DNA of 64,000 nucleotides, taken from Lachnospiraceae bacterium. Lineage in GTDB: Bacteria; Bacillota; Clostridia; Oscillospirales; CAG-272. Positions 41,170 to 49,598 of this stretch are shown in pieces. The stretch covers positions 1-64,000 of the forward strand of contig JAKSPT010000001.1 of NCBI GenBank assembly GCA_024404495.1. Reading direction: 5' to 3'. The notes beneath the pieces are model-generated. The model saw only the letters and a program-made list of their open reading frames with translations. It was not told the DNA's origin and did no database searches. Position numbers and translations under genes: made by a program. The first letter of the stretch is position 1; each line of letters opens with the position of its first letter.

Positions 41170-42998
41170 TCCCTGTCACTCCCTCCTCCGATGCAGCCGT
41201 AACCGAATCTGTCGCAGCGCAGACAGCGGCCAGCCTCCTGCGCGGTCTCTTTGTCGCTCATCGGTTTTTCCATCAGGCAGAAGTCACCCGCGCGCTCGGC
41301 GGCGCTTCTCTCGCCCATGTTGACCCGTCCGCAGACCGGCTTGTCCTCGGCTGTGGGCGCGGGGACCTCCACGTCAACGGCGATCTTATGGCAGAAGCCG
41401 AGATACGCGTCGATGTTCGCCGCGGCGGTCTTTCCGGCGGCGATGGCGCGGATGACGGTCGCGGGTCCGGTCGAGCAGTCGCCTCCGGCAAACACGCCGG
41501 GGAACCCGGGGACCGCGCAGTCGGAGCCGGCGCAGACCGCGCCGCGCTTCACGGGCATTCCCGCCTGCTCGAAGTGGGCGGAATCGATCCCCTGACCGAT
41601 CGCCATGATGACGGTATCGCAGGGAATGCGGATATCTTCAAGACCGGAATCGGCGGGCGCGGGGCGTCCGCTGCGGTCGGGCTTTCCGATGATCTTCGGC
41701 GAGACCCAGAGAGCGGCGACTCTGCCGTTTTCGTCCTTTTCAATGCGGGAGGGCGCCAGAAGCTCGCACATTTCTGCGCCTTCTGCGATCGCTCCCTCGA
41801 TCTCCTCGGGGAGAGCGGTCATATCGGAAACGCGGCGGCGGTAGACGGTCATGACCTTCTTCGCGCCGAGGCGGACCGACGAGCGGGTGACGTCCATCGC
41901 GACGTTGCCGCCGCCGATGACGCAGACGGTGCGCCCGGTGAAGTCCGGTCTGATCCCGTCCCCGATCGCGCCGAGCAGCTCCACGGCGGAAAGCACGCCC
42001 TCCGCGTCCTCCCCCTCGATCCCGGCGAGCTTGCCGGAGTGCGCGCCGTGGGAAAGATAGACGGCGTCGTAATCGCGGCGGAGCGCGTCGACGGTGACGG
42101 TCTCGCCGACGTTCGCGTTGGTAACGACCTTCACGCCGGTCGAAAGGATGCAGTCGATATCGCGCTTCAGGGTCGCGGCGGGCAGACGGTATTCGGGGAT
42201 GCCGTAGATCAGCATACCTCCGAGCTGACCGCGCTTTTCATAGACGGTGACGTCGTGTCCCATCAGCCGCAGATAATACGCGGCGGTGAGACCGGAGGGA
42301 CCTCCGCCGACGACGGCGATCTTCTTTCCGGTCGGTTCGGCGCAGGCAGGCGCGGGAACGGTTCCGCATTTTTCGATCGCCGAGCGCTTGAGCCCTCGGA
42401 TGTTGACCGCGTCGTCCACGATGCCGCGGCGGCAGTGTTCCTCGCAGGGGTGCTCGCAGATGAGGGCGCAGGCGACCGGGAACGGGTTATCCTTGCGGAT
42501 AAGGCGGACGGCGTCGGCGTATCTTCCGGCGCGGACGAGGGCGATATAGCCGGGAATATCGACGTGCGCGGGACACTTCGCGACGCAGGGGACCGCGGCG
42601 CCGTGCGCGGCGGGGCAGCGCCCGCTCTCAATATGGGCGCGGTATTCGTCGACGAAGCAGTCAAGGGAACGGAGCACCGCCTTTGCGGTCTCGGTCCCGA
42701 TGGCACAGTCGGCGGTGGAGGCGGCGGTCTCGGCGAGCTCACGGATCTTTGCGGGCACCGAGGCGTCCGCTTTTCCGTCGAGGATCAGCTCCAGAAGCTG
42801 ATAAATTTTGTTCAGTCCGATCCGGCAGGGCGTGCATTTGCCGCAGGTCTGCGAGAGGCAGAGGCGGACGTATCCGGCGGTCAGGTCGATCTGACACGTT
42901 CCGGGCGGGGCGGAGATCAGGCGTCTCGCGAGGTCCCGGCGGAGGCCGTCCGAGGTCTGTTCGGCGGCGGAATCCGTCATAAGATTCAGTCTGCTCAA
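41163..42998 (-). CDS. GltD-like NAD(P)H oxidoreductase fused to a NuoF-type Fe-S domain
   Basis: A 611-residue flavoprotein. The first 130 residues carry the iron-sulfur domain of NuoF/HydB C-termini (CGKCTPCRIGLNKIYQLLE). Then comes the cluster-binding entry domain of glutamate synthase small subunits (CVAKCPAHVDIPGYI, CEHPCEEHCRRG), the FAD site VVGGGPSGLTAAYYL, the NAD(P) site CVIGGGNVAMD, the second FAD contact FAGGDCSTGPATVI, and a C-terminal CLRCDRFGYGC. It probably moves electrons between NAD(P)H and the hydrogenase encoded immediately downstream. The start is TTG at 42998, 9 bases after GGAA; the next Met (42980) has no ribosome binding site. Its promoter is consensus. Confidence 0.88.
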   Translation of the reverse strand: MSRLNLMTDSAAEQTSDGLRRDLARRLISAPPGTCQIDLTAGYVRLCLSQTCGKCTPCRIGLNKIYQLLELILDGKADASVPAKIRELAETAASTADCAIGTETAKAVLRSLDCFVDEYRAHIESGRCPAAHGAAVPCVAKCPAHVDIPGYIALVRAGRYADAVRLIRKDNPFPVACALICEHPCEEHCRRGIVDDAVNIRGLKRSAIEKCGTVPAPACAEPTGKKIAVVGGGPSGLTAAYYLRLMGHDVTVYEKRGQLGGMLIYGIPEYRLPAATLKRDIDCILSTGVKVVTNANVGETVTVDALRRDYDAVYLSHGAHSGKLAGIEGEDAEGVLSAVELLGAIGDGIRPDFTGRTVCVIGGGNVAMDVTRSSVRLGAKKVMTVYRRRVSDMTALPEEIEGAIAEGAEMCELLAPSRIEKDENGRVAALWVSPKIIGKPDRSGRPAPADSGLEDIRIPCDTVIMAIGQGIDSAHFEQAGMPVKRGAVCAGSDCAVPGFPGVFAGGDCSTGPATVIRAIAAGKTAAANIDAYLGFCHKIAVDVEVPAPTAEDKPVCGRVNMGERSAAERAGDFCLMEKPMSDKETAQEAGRCLRCDRFGYGCIGGGSDREW

Positions 42999-43039
42999 AG
43001 CGAATGGTTCCTTTCGATGATGGCGTTTGAAATCATACT

Positions 43040-43068
43040 ATTATACCATACTCCCCCGCGTTTGGCAA
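43040..43068 (-). promoter_or_regulatory. Promoter of the hydrogenase operon
   Basis: Minus strand: TTGCCA at 43068-43063, 17 bases, TATAAT at 43045-43040. Confidence 0.75.
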
Positions 43069-43116
43069 TAGGATAATATCGTTTTCCGCATAGAACGGAA
43101 AACTTCGGAAAAAGCC

Positions 43117-43145
43117 TTGTGAAACGCCCGCGTTTGTGATAAAAT
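43117..43145 (+). promoter_or_regulatory. Promoter of the GH31-peptidase operon
   Basis: TTGTGA at 43117-43122, 17 bases, TAAAAT at 43140-43145. It is divergent to the hydrogenase promoter. Confidence 0.65.
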
Positions 43146-43175
43146 GGAAAAAACGACCGAAAAGGAGTGCTTCCG

Positions 43176-45575
43176 ATGAAACTGCAGAGCTTTTCCCCCT
43201 GCGAATACGGCTTCCTTCTCAAAACCGACGCGGGCACCTGCCTCCGCCTCGAGGCGTGGTCGCCCCGCATCCTCCGTCTGACCTACGTCAAAGACGGAAT
43301 GCCCGACCGCACCCCCTCGGGCGACCTCGTCGTCGCCTCCCCGCAGGGAAACGGGCTGACCGTTGCCGAAACCGATACTGCCGTCGTCTTTTCCGCCGGG
43401 GAAGCGGCGCTTTCGATCCGCCGCGCGACCTTCGCCCTGCGCTTTTTACGGAACGGAAAGGAGATCTGTGCCCTGTCCCCCGCCGGGATGCGGCTGATCG
43501 ACACGACGATCACGAAGCCGGTGTGGGTCACCGATCCGGAGGATCAAAAAAAGCTGAAGCTCCTCCGTACCGAGGAACGGCACGGTTACCGCTTCCGCAT
43601 CGCCTTTGATTTCGGGCGGGACGAAAAGATCTACGGTCTCGGGCAGGACTGCTCGGGCGTGCTCGACCGCAGACAGACCGTTTCCTATCTCCATCAGCAG
43701 AACAACAAGGCGCCCGTGCCCGCCTTCGTCTCCTCGCTCGGCTACGGCGTCTTCGTGAATACCGAGGCGTTTTCAAGCTTCCTCCGGGACGATACCGGAA
43801 CCGTCTTTGCCACCGATCCCGTGGAGGCGGGCGACTGGTTCTTCCTTGCGACGGAAAAGCCCGACGACGCCGTCGCGGATCTCCGCTTCCTCACGGGCAG
43901 CGTGCCGATGATGCCGAAATGGCTGTTCGGCTACGCGCAGTCGAAGGAACGCTACTGCACGCAGGACGAGGTGCTCTCGGTTCTGAAGGAGTACCGCCGC
44001 CGCAGGGTCCCGCTCGATCTGATCGTGCAGGACTGGAACTACTGGCTGCCCGGAACGTGGAGCGACAAGTCCTTCGACCCCTCCCGCTATCCCGATCCGA
44101 CGGGGATGTGCGACGAGATCCACCGGGAGCACGCGCACGTGATGATCTCGGTGTGGCCGAACACGGCGGGCGGCGACGATTACCGCGAGCTTGCGGAAAA
44201 GAACCAGCTCCTTGCCGTTGACAGCACCTTCGGCGGCGGCGGGACGCTGAACGTCTTCGATCCCGAAGCAAGGAAGACCTATTGGGATCAGCTTGACCGG
44301 GGCATTTTCCGCCGCGGCTTCGACGCGTGGTGGTGCGATTCGAGCGAGCCCTTCGAGCCGGAATACGGCTGCTTCGACGAGCCCGACCGGATCAAGGACA
44401 AAACCCTCGCGGTCTATAAAAAGTGGATGGATTCCTCCCGCGTCAACGTCTATTCCCTGCTCCATTCGGGAGGCGTGTACGAGCATCAGCGGGAAACGAC
44501 CGGAAAAAAGCGCGTGGTCACGCTGACCCGTTCCTCCTACATCGGGCAGCAGCGGTACAGCGGCATCGTATGGAGCGGCGACATCGGCGGCTCCTTCGAG
44601 GAGCTGCGCCGTCAGATCGCGGAGGGGCTTTCGTACAGCATCTCCGGTCTGCCCTACTGGACGCTGGACATCGGCGGCTTCTTCCCAACCCACGGCGGCG
44701 CAAAATACTGCGCGCACGTCCCCTACCGTTCCGGAAGGGACCCGGGCTACCGCGAGCTTTACGCGCGCTGGATCCAGTTCGGCTGCTTCCTGCCCGTGAT
44801 GCGCTCCCACGGGACCGGCTTCCCGCGCGAGATCTGGCAGTTCGGCGAGGAGGGCGAGCCCGTATATGACAGCATCAAAAAATCCATTGAACTCCGTTAC
44901 CGCCTGATGCCTTATCTCTACTCGGTCGCGTGGCAGGTCACGAAAAACGCCGCCTCCTTCCTCCGTCCGCTCGTCTTTGATTTCGCCTCCGATCCCGAGG
45001 CGCTCGCGCAGGGCTCCGATTCCTATCTGTTCGGTCCTTCCCTGCTCGTCAGCCCGGTGACCGAACCGATGTATTACGAGGGCGCGGATACGCCGCTTAC
45101 CGACGTCCCCCGCACGAAAGACGTCTATCTCCCGGCGGGGACCGACTGGTACGGCTTCCTTAGCGAAGAGCGCTTTTCCGGCGGGCAGACCGTGACGGTC
45201 GACGCGCCGATCGACGTCATTCCCCTCTTCGTCCGCGCGGGCAGCGTGCTCCCGACGACGGAGGTCATGCAGTACGCCGACGAGGAAAAGGACGCGCCGT
45301 ACTTCATCACGGTATATCCCGGCGCGGACGGTTCCTTCACGCTCTACGAGGACGAGGGCGACAATTACAACTATGAATCGGGCGCGTACGCCGAGGTCGA
45401 TTTCGTCTGGAACGACGAAGCGCGCACGCTGACGGTTTCCGACCGGCGCGGCTCCTTTGAGGGGATGTGCGCCGAACGGAAGCTTGAGGTCCGCGTGGTC
45501 GGCGGCGGAAGCGTTTCGGTCGATTACGACGGAAAAGCGCAGACGCTCGCGTTTGAAACGAAAGAGGCAAGGTAA
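43176..45575 (+). CDS. Glycoside hydrolase family 31 (alpha-glucosidase/alpha-xylosidase type)
   Basis: A 799-residue cytoplasmic enzyme. The N-terminal 240 residues are the usual beta-sandwich; the TIM barrel follows with LDLIVQDWNYW, the nucleophile Asp388 in AWWCDSSEP and the acid/base Asp469 in VWSGDIGGSF. GH31 enzymes release alpha-linked glucose, xylose or galactose, or sulfoquinovose. The nucleophile context WWCDSSEP differs from the WxDMNE of plain alpha-glucosidases and leans to the alpha-xylosidase-like side, but this is not decisive. AAGGAG lies before the ATG at 43176; an in-frame GTG nine bases earlier sits in the binding site. The stop codon overlaps the next start (TAATG). Confidence 0.9.
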   Translation: MKLQSFSPCEYGFLLKTDAGTCLRLEAWSPRILRLTYVKDGMPDRTPSGDLVVASPQGNGLTVAETDTAVVFSAGEAALSIRRATFALRFLRNGKEICALSPAGMRLIDTTITKPVWVTDPEDQKKLKLLRTEERHGYRFRIAFDFGRDEKIYGLGQDCSGVLDRRQTVSYLHQQNNKAPVPAFVSSLGYGVFVNTEAFSSFLRDDTGTVFATDPVEAGDWFFLATEKPDDAVADLRFLTGSVPMMPKWLFGYAQSKERYCTQDEVLSVLKEYRRRRVPLDLIVQDWNYWLPGTWSDKSFDPSRYPDPTGMCDEIHREHAHVMISVWPNTAGGDDYRELAEKNQLLAVDSTFGGGGTLNVFDPEARKTYWDQLDRGIFRRGFDAWWCDSSEPFEPEYGCFDEPDRIKDKTLAVYKKWMDSSRVNVYSLLHSGGVYEHQRETTGKKRVVTLTRSSYIGQQRYSGIVWSGDIGGSFEELRRQIAEGLSYSISGLPYWTLDIGGFFPTHGGAKYCAHVPYRSGRDPGYRELYARWIQFGCFLPVMRSHGTGFPREIWQFGEEGEPVYDSIKKSIELRYRLMPYLYSVAWQVTKNAASFLRPLVFDFASDPEALAQGSDSYLFGPSLLVSPVTEPMYYEGADTPLTDVPRTKDVYLPAGTDWYGFLSEERFSGGQTVTVDAPIDVIPLFVRAGSVLPTTEVMQYADEEKDAPYFITVYPGADGSFTLYEDEGDNYNYESGAYAEVDFVWNDEARTLTVSDRRGSFEGMCAERKLEVRVVGGGSVSVDYDGKAQTLAFETKEAR

Positions 45576-46597
45576 TGGGAGTCGGAAACGAATACGGTCT
45601 GCGCTTCGGCAGGCTGGAAAAAGGAGAACGGAACCTGATCACCGACGTTCCGGGCGTCACGGTCGGGCACCGCACGCTTTCGGAAGGAAAAATACAGACC
45701 GGCGTCACCGCGATCGTTCCGCACCCCGGGAACTGCTTCCGGGAAAAGTGCCCCGCCGCGATCCATATCATCAACGGCTTCGGCAAGAGCGCCGGGATGA
45801 TGCAGGTGCAGGAGCTCGGAACGCTCGAAACGCCGATCTTACTGACGAACACGCTCTCGGTCGGGACGGCATCGACCGCGCTGATCCGGTATATGCTGGA
45901 GGGGAATCCCGATATCGGCGTCACGACCGGGACGGTCAATCCCCTCGTTCTCGAATGCAACGACGGACGGCTGAACGATATCCGCGGTCTGCACGTCGGG
46001 GAGGAGCATATCTTTGACGCCCTGCGCGCCGCCTCCGCGGACTTTGAGGAGGGCGCGGTGGGCGCCGGGACCGGAATGTGCTGTTACGGGCTCAAGGGCG
46101 GCATCGGCTCCGCCTCCCGTATCGTTCCGATCGGCGGAACGGATTACACGCTCGGCACGCTGCTGCTGACCAACTTCGGCGCCCTGCGCGATCTCACGGT
46201 CTGCTGTCAGCCGGTCGGACGGGAGCTCGCCGACAGACCTCTGCCCGATCAGGGCTCGGTCATCGTCATCACGGCGACCGATCTTCCCCTTTCCTCCCGT
46301 CAGCTCGGAAGGGTCGCGCGGCGCGCGCAGAACGGGCTTGCCCGCACCGGAACGATCACCGGAACGGGAAGCGGCGAGGTGGTCGTCTGCTTCTCGACGG
46401 CGAATAAGATCAGCCATTACCCCGAAGGTCCCGTCACACGGGCGGAATATCTGCACGAGGACTATATCGACACCGTTTTCCGCGCGGTCGGCGAATGCGT
46501 GGAGGAGAGCGTCATCAGCTCCCTGCTCCACGCGAAAACGACGCCCGACACCGCGCCGATAATCAGAACGCTCACGGAGTATCTGAACCGTTTCTGA
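45575..46597 (+). CDS. P1-family aminopeptidase (DmpA/BapA type)
   Basis: A 340-residue self-processing Ntn-fold hydrolase. Family marks: NLITDVPGVTVGH near the start, NTLSVGTAS, GTVNPLVLECNDGRLND, GAVGAGTGMCCYGLKGGIGSAS split around 165-182, and the expected autocleavage site between Gly227 and Ser228 (DQG-SVIVITATDLPL), which makes Ser228 the N-terminal nucleophile of the beta chain. DmpA-type enzymes cleave short peptides, beta-peptides or D-amino-acid amides. It is translationally coupled to GH31 by a one-base overlap; why a glycosidase and a peptidase share an operon is open, glycopeptide breakdown being one idea. Confidence 0.9.
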   Translation: MGVGNEYGLRFGRLEKGERNLITDVPGVTVGHRTLSEGKIQTGVTAIVPHPGNCFREKCPAAIHIINGFGKSAGMMQVQELGTLETPILLTNTLSVGTASTALIRYMLEGNPDIGVTTGTVNPLVLECNDGRLNDIRGLHVGEEHIFDALRAASADFEEGAVGAGTGMCCYGLKGGIGSASRIVPIGGTDYTLGTLLLTNFGALRDLTVCCQPVGRELADRPLPDQGSVIVITATDLPLSSRQLGRVARRAQNGLARTGTITGTGSGEVVVCFSTANKISHYPEGPVTRAEYLHEDYIDTVFRAVGECVEESVISSLLHAKTTPDTAPIIRTLTEYLNRF

Positions 46598-46613
46598 CCC
46601 GCCCGCAAAAGAG

Positions 46614-46660
46614 AACCGCGGCTGTTTCCCATCCCGGGATCAGCCGCGGTTGTTATTGTT
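46614..46660. terminator. Bidirectional Rho-independent terminator
   Basis: AACCGCGGCTG pairs with CAGCCGCGGTT, followed by GTTATTGTT, between the convergent peptidase and lipoprotein genes. Confidence 0.85.
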
Positions 46661-46692
46661 ATTGAATTCTCAATGCGCTTGAACGGATAAGA

Positions 46693-47427
46693 TCATGAAG
46701 CGGCTTCCGTTTGCTTTGTCAGAACGAAGCTTTCCCCGAGGCGATCGGCAAAAACGCCGTCGCTTGCAATGATTCTGAATGTGATCTCGTTTTCGGTTTT
46801 CTCCGTAACCTCGGCAAGATAATTGTGGAAAACTTGATTATTTCCATCCTGCGTCTTGAAATCCACTTCCATCACTTCATCTGTTGGGAACACGGAAACC
46901 CATCCGGTAAACTCCTCACCGTTATACGTTCCTTTCCACGTTCCGTCGCTGAAATAGAACGTGGAACCATCCGACAGGTTTACCCATTCGGAATCGTTCT
47001 TCAGAACGTTTTCCGGTGCGTCAGAATACGATACCAACTTCATCGACACCGTTTTTCCGGCATAATCAAAATAGTTGTCCGTTTCAATCGTGAGATCAAG
47101 CTTTCCCGAACCCATTTTGTAAGACGGGATCACGCCGAGCATTACATCCTGTTCCGATTTTCCCAAGACCGCATAATTTGAATACTCATTCGACAAATGT
47201 ACTTTGTTACCGGGGGCATTGGTTGAAATGTCAAAATAATACGCCGACCCATCAACAACGACCTTTGCCAGATAGGAACAAGCATCTATAACGAAATCGC
47301 CGTTTTCCGTTGTCCAATAGCCCTCTTCGTCTCGGAAACACTTCGGAGTACATCCGAAAAGCAAGCTCAGACAGCAAATCAAAACCAATACGAAAGCAAT
47401 TTTACGCTGTTTCATACTCGTTTTCAT
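46693..47427 (-). CDS. Lipoprotein of unknown function, lower GC
   Basis: A 244-residue lipoprotein; lipobox SLLFGC. The mature part is beta-rich with short repeated patterns (STFYFSDGTWKGTYNGEEFTGW, DNYFDYAGKTVSM in separate strands) and resembles no family I know. Base composition is visibly lower in GC than all surrounding genes, with AT-ending codons common, and the promoter region is very AT-rich, so it may have been acquired. ATG at 47427 has AAGGGGAG upstream. It is a single gene between two terminators. Confidence 0.75.
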   Translation of the reverse strand: MKTSMKQRKIAFVLVLICCLSLLFGCTPKCFRDEEGYWTTENGDFVIDACSYLAKVVVDGSAYYFDISTNAPGNKVHLSNEYSNYAVLGKSEQDVMLGVIPSYKMGSGKLDLTIETDNYFDYAGKTVSMKLVSYSDAPENVLKNDSEWVNLSDGSTFYFSDGTWKGTYNGEEFTGWVSVFPTDEVMEVDFKTQDGNNQVFHNYLAEVTEKTENEITFRIIASDGVFADRLGESFVLTKQTEAAS

Positions 47428-47465
47428 GCGGTTTCTCCCCTTCTCCATATGCCTTTCACAACATT

Positions 47466-47494
47466 ATTATATAATATTAATAAAGAATTGTCAA
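47466..47494 (-). promoter_or_regulatory. Consensus promoter of the low-GC lipoprotein gene
   Basis: Minus strand: TTGACA at 47494-47489, 17 bases, TATAAT at 47471-47466. The spacer is almost entirely A and T. Confidence 0.85.
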
Positions 47495-47596
47495 TATCAT
47501 TATCAAAAAATATAAAAAGCAGCCAAAAAGGTTCCGAAGAAAAGCTCTAAACAAATGATTCTGCGGAAATTACATCGAAAAACCTCCTATGATTTC

Positions 47597-47626
47597 AAAA
47601 AGGGACTTTTTTAACGGTCCCTTTTT
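47597..47626 (-). terminator. Rho-independent terminator of the coiled-coil gene
   Basis: AAAAAGGGAC pairs with GTCCCTTTTT around a 10-base loop, 13 bases past the stop codon. Confidence 0.85.
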
Positions 47627-47639
47627 ATTGTTTTTGAGT

Positions 47640-49301
47640 TCAAAGTACGTTTTCCGCGTTCTTCACTTCGCCCATTCCTTTTTCCGCCGTCTTCGGTCCG
47701 GAGGAAGCGGGCGCGTCGTTCACTGCCTGCGTATGCTCTTTGAGCTGACCGAGGTACTGTCTGTTCAGCTCTTCCGGATCGTTCTTCGCCAGCTCTGCAA
47801 GCTGTTCGATCTTTTCGGGCGTGTCAGTCATCGACTTCATGGTATTGCCGAACCGGACGGTTCTGTAAGCCGCTTCCGCGTCAAGACCTTCCTGCTCCCC
47901 GGAGAGCTTATCTGCGATCACGCGGGACGCTTCCGCGATCGCCGCGGAGCGGTTTTCACCGACTTTTTTCAGGATGCCGCCGATCGCCTTCGCTTCCTCG
48001 ACCTCTGCGGCGACGATGCGGTGTTCTTCCTCGGTCAGATGCTTTCCGTTGTCCTTTGCGGCGGTTTCCTTTCCTTTCGGTCTCTGCTTCAGGTTTCTGG
48101 CTTCGTTTTCCAGTCTTTCGACCGTCTGCTTCGTCTTCAGATAAGCGCGGTCCTGATACGTGCCGTTTTCCTGCCTGACGAAATACGCTTTTTCCTGCCC
48201 GTTCAGTCTGCCGTATTCCTTTTCGGTAAGGGTGTGGGCGGTCTCCTCGCGCTTTCTCTCCTCGTTGACCAGCCCCTGACTTTCCGCCCTTTTCTCTTCG
48301 AGATAGCTGAGCTTTTTCGCGGCTTCGATATACATCTCATCGGTCAGACGGTCCGGAACACCGTCGAGCATACGGAAGCCCTGCATGGTTTTCAGAGCGG
48401 CTTTTTCGTCGCCTTTTGATGCACGGAGCGCGCCGAGCACCACTTTCATGTAAGAGCTGCCGCTCATTTCCTCGAAGTCGTGCTTGTTCAGTTTGGTTTC
48501 CTTCACGAGCTTCCGCTCCGCCTCGGGGATCGGAGCGACGTCTTCCGGAGCGGTCGGCTTGGGGTCCGAAGGTGCCAGATCGCCGATCTGGAGTTTTCCG
48601 TCTTTCAGTTCGACCTCGGGCGCCTCAACGGCGCGCTCGCCGCGGCCGGAAAGATGCTTGCCGAAGAGCTTGCCCGCGGGATCGGCAAGCGCCTGATAAT
48701 CCTCTTTGAACTCGGGCTCCTCCTCGGTCCCCTTGCCCATCGCGTAGGCGCGTTCTTCTTTTTCGTACTTTTCAAGGTCTTTTTCGTATCTCTTGAGAAG
48801 TTCCGCTTTTCTGTTGTATTCGGAATACCGACGGTAGGAAGCGGTCTTAATGCCGACGTAGCTGAGCATCTTCGAGAAGAAGCCGGGTTCCTTCGGTTTC
48901 TGTTCGGACCGGAATGCGGTAACGTCGAAGTCCACTTCCGGGGCGGTGTGCTGCGGGACCTCGGCGATATCCTCGCCCGTGAAGAGCGTCAGACCGCGTT
49001 TGACGAAGGGGAAAGCGTCGGGAGCGCTCTTGTGCTTCGCGACGAGGGGATAATCGCCGTTGAGCTGCGCGACCGCCTCGTCGGGCGTAAGCTCTTTGCC
49101 GCCCTGATGCGGGTCGCCGTCGTAGAAGCGAAGGTCGTTCATATCCAGATCTTCGGAGATCATGGCACGGAAATAGTTCTCGATATTCTGGATCATTTCG
49201 TGATTGATCTCTTCCTTTGCGGTGAGGGTGCCTCCGGACGCGGTAAGCTTCGCTGCGGTCTTGTTCGGATCGATCGTATTTTTACCAAGTGAAAGTCTCA
49301 T
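47640..49301 (-). CDS. Large charged coiled-coil protein, unknown function
   Basis: A 553-residue protein without signal peptide or membrane segment. It is very rich in Glu, Lys and Ala. Heptad-like helical stretches are seen around 155-190 (YSEYNRKAELLKRYEKDLEK, continuing) and 370-500 (TKQTVERLENEARNLKQRPK and EEHRIVAAEVEEAKAIGGIL). The first 120 residues look folded (MIQNIENYFRAMISEDLDMN). I recognise no family. ATG at 49301 has GGAG 9 bases upstream; the upstream extension to 49508 is not plausible protein. It stands as a single gene. A cytoskeletal, scaffold or secreted-effector role would all be guesses. Confidence 0.75.
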   Translation of the reverse strand: MRLSLGKNTIDPNKTAAKLTASGGTLTAKEEINHEMIQNIENYFRAMISEDLDMNDLRFYDGDPHQGGKELTPDEAVAQLNGDYPLVAKHKSAPDAFPFVKRGLTLFTGEDIAEVPQHTAPEVDFDVTAFRSEQKPKEPGFFSKMLSYVGIKTASYRRYSEYNRKAELLKRYEKDLEKYEKEERAYAMGKGTEEEPEFKEDYQALADPAGKLFGKHLSGRGERAVEAPEVELKDGKLQIGDLAPSDPKPTAPEDVAPIPEAERKLVKETKLNKHDFEEMSGSSYMKVVLGALRASKGDEKAALKTMQGFRMLDGVPDRLTDEMYIEAAKKLSYLEEKRAESQGLVNEERKREETAHTLTEKEYGRLNGQEKAYFVRQENGTYQDRAYLKTKQTVERLENEARNLKQRPKGKETAAKDNGKHLTEEEHRIVAAEVEEAKAIGGILKKVGENRSAAIAEASRVIADKLSGEQEGLDAEAAYRTVRFGNTMKSMTDTPEKIEQLAELAKNDPEELNRQYLGQLKEHTQAVNDAPASSGPKTAEKGMGEVKNAENVL

Positions 49302-49495
49302 GGTTTGCTCCGTTCCGCCGCCCGAAGCGGCGATTTTTTCTTTTATGATATCGGCTTTTCGCCGGAAGTTCAAGCGGTTTTCCGGATTTTTATTTCCGTT
49401 CCCTTGCCCTTTCATCCTCAATACCCCGGAAAGAGGGAAAAGATTACACGGCTTTGTCAAAAAGTCAAAAAAGTTTTTCTTTTTCCGGAAAGATA

Positions 49496-49524
49496 TTGCG
49501 TCCCGCACCGATCCGTGTTACAAT
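49496..49524 (+). promoter_or_regulatory. Promoter of the ADP-ribosylglycohydrolase gene
   Basis: TTGCGT at 49496-49501, 17 bases, TACAAT at 49519-49524; leader about 70 bases. Confidence 0.6.
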
Positions 49525-49598
49525 ACCCTTGACGGCAAAGCGGAGGATACGACCCGAAACGCGCTCCGTAATCTATCGGATACCGTGAGGAAAAAACG

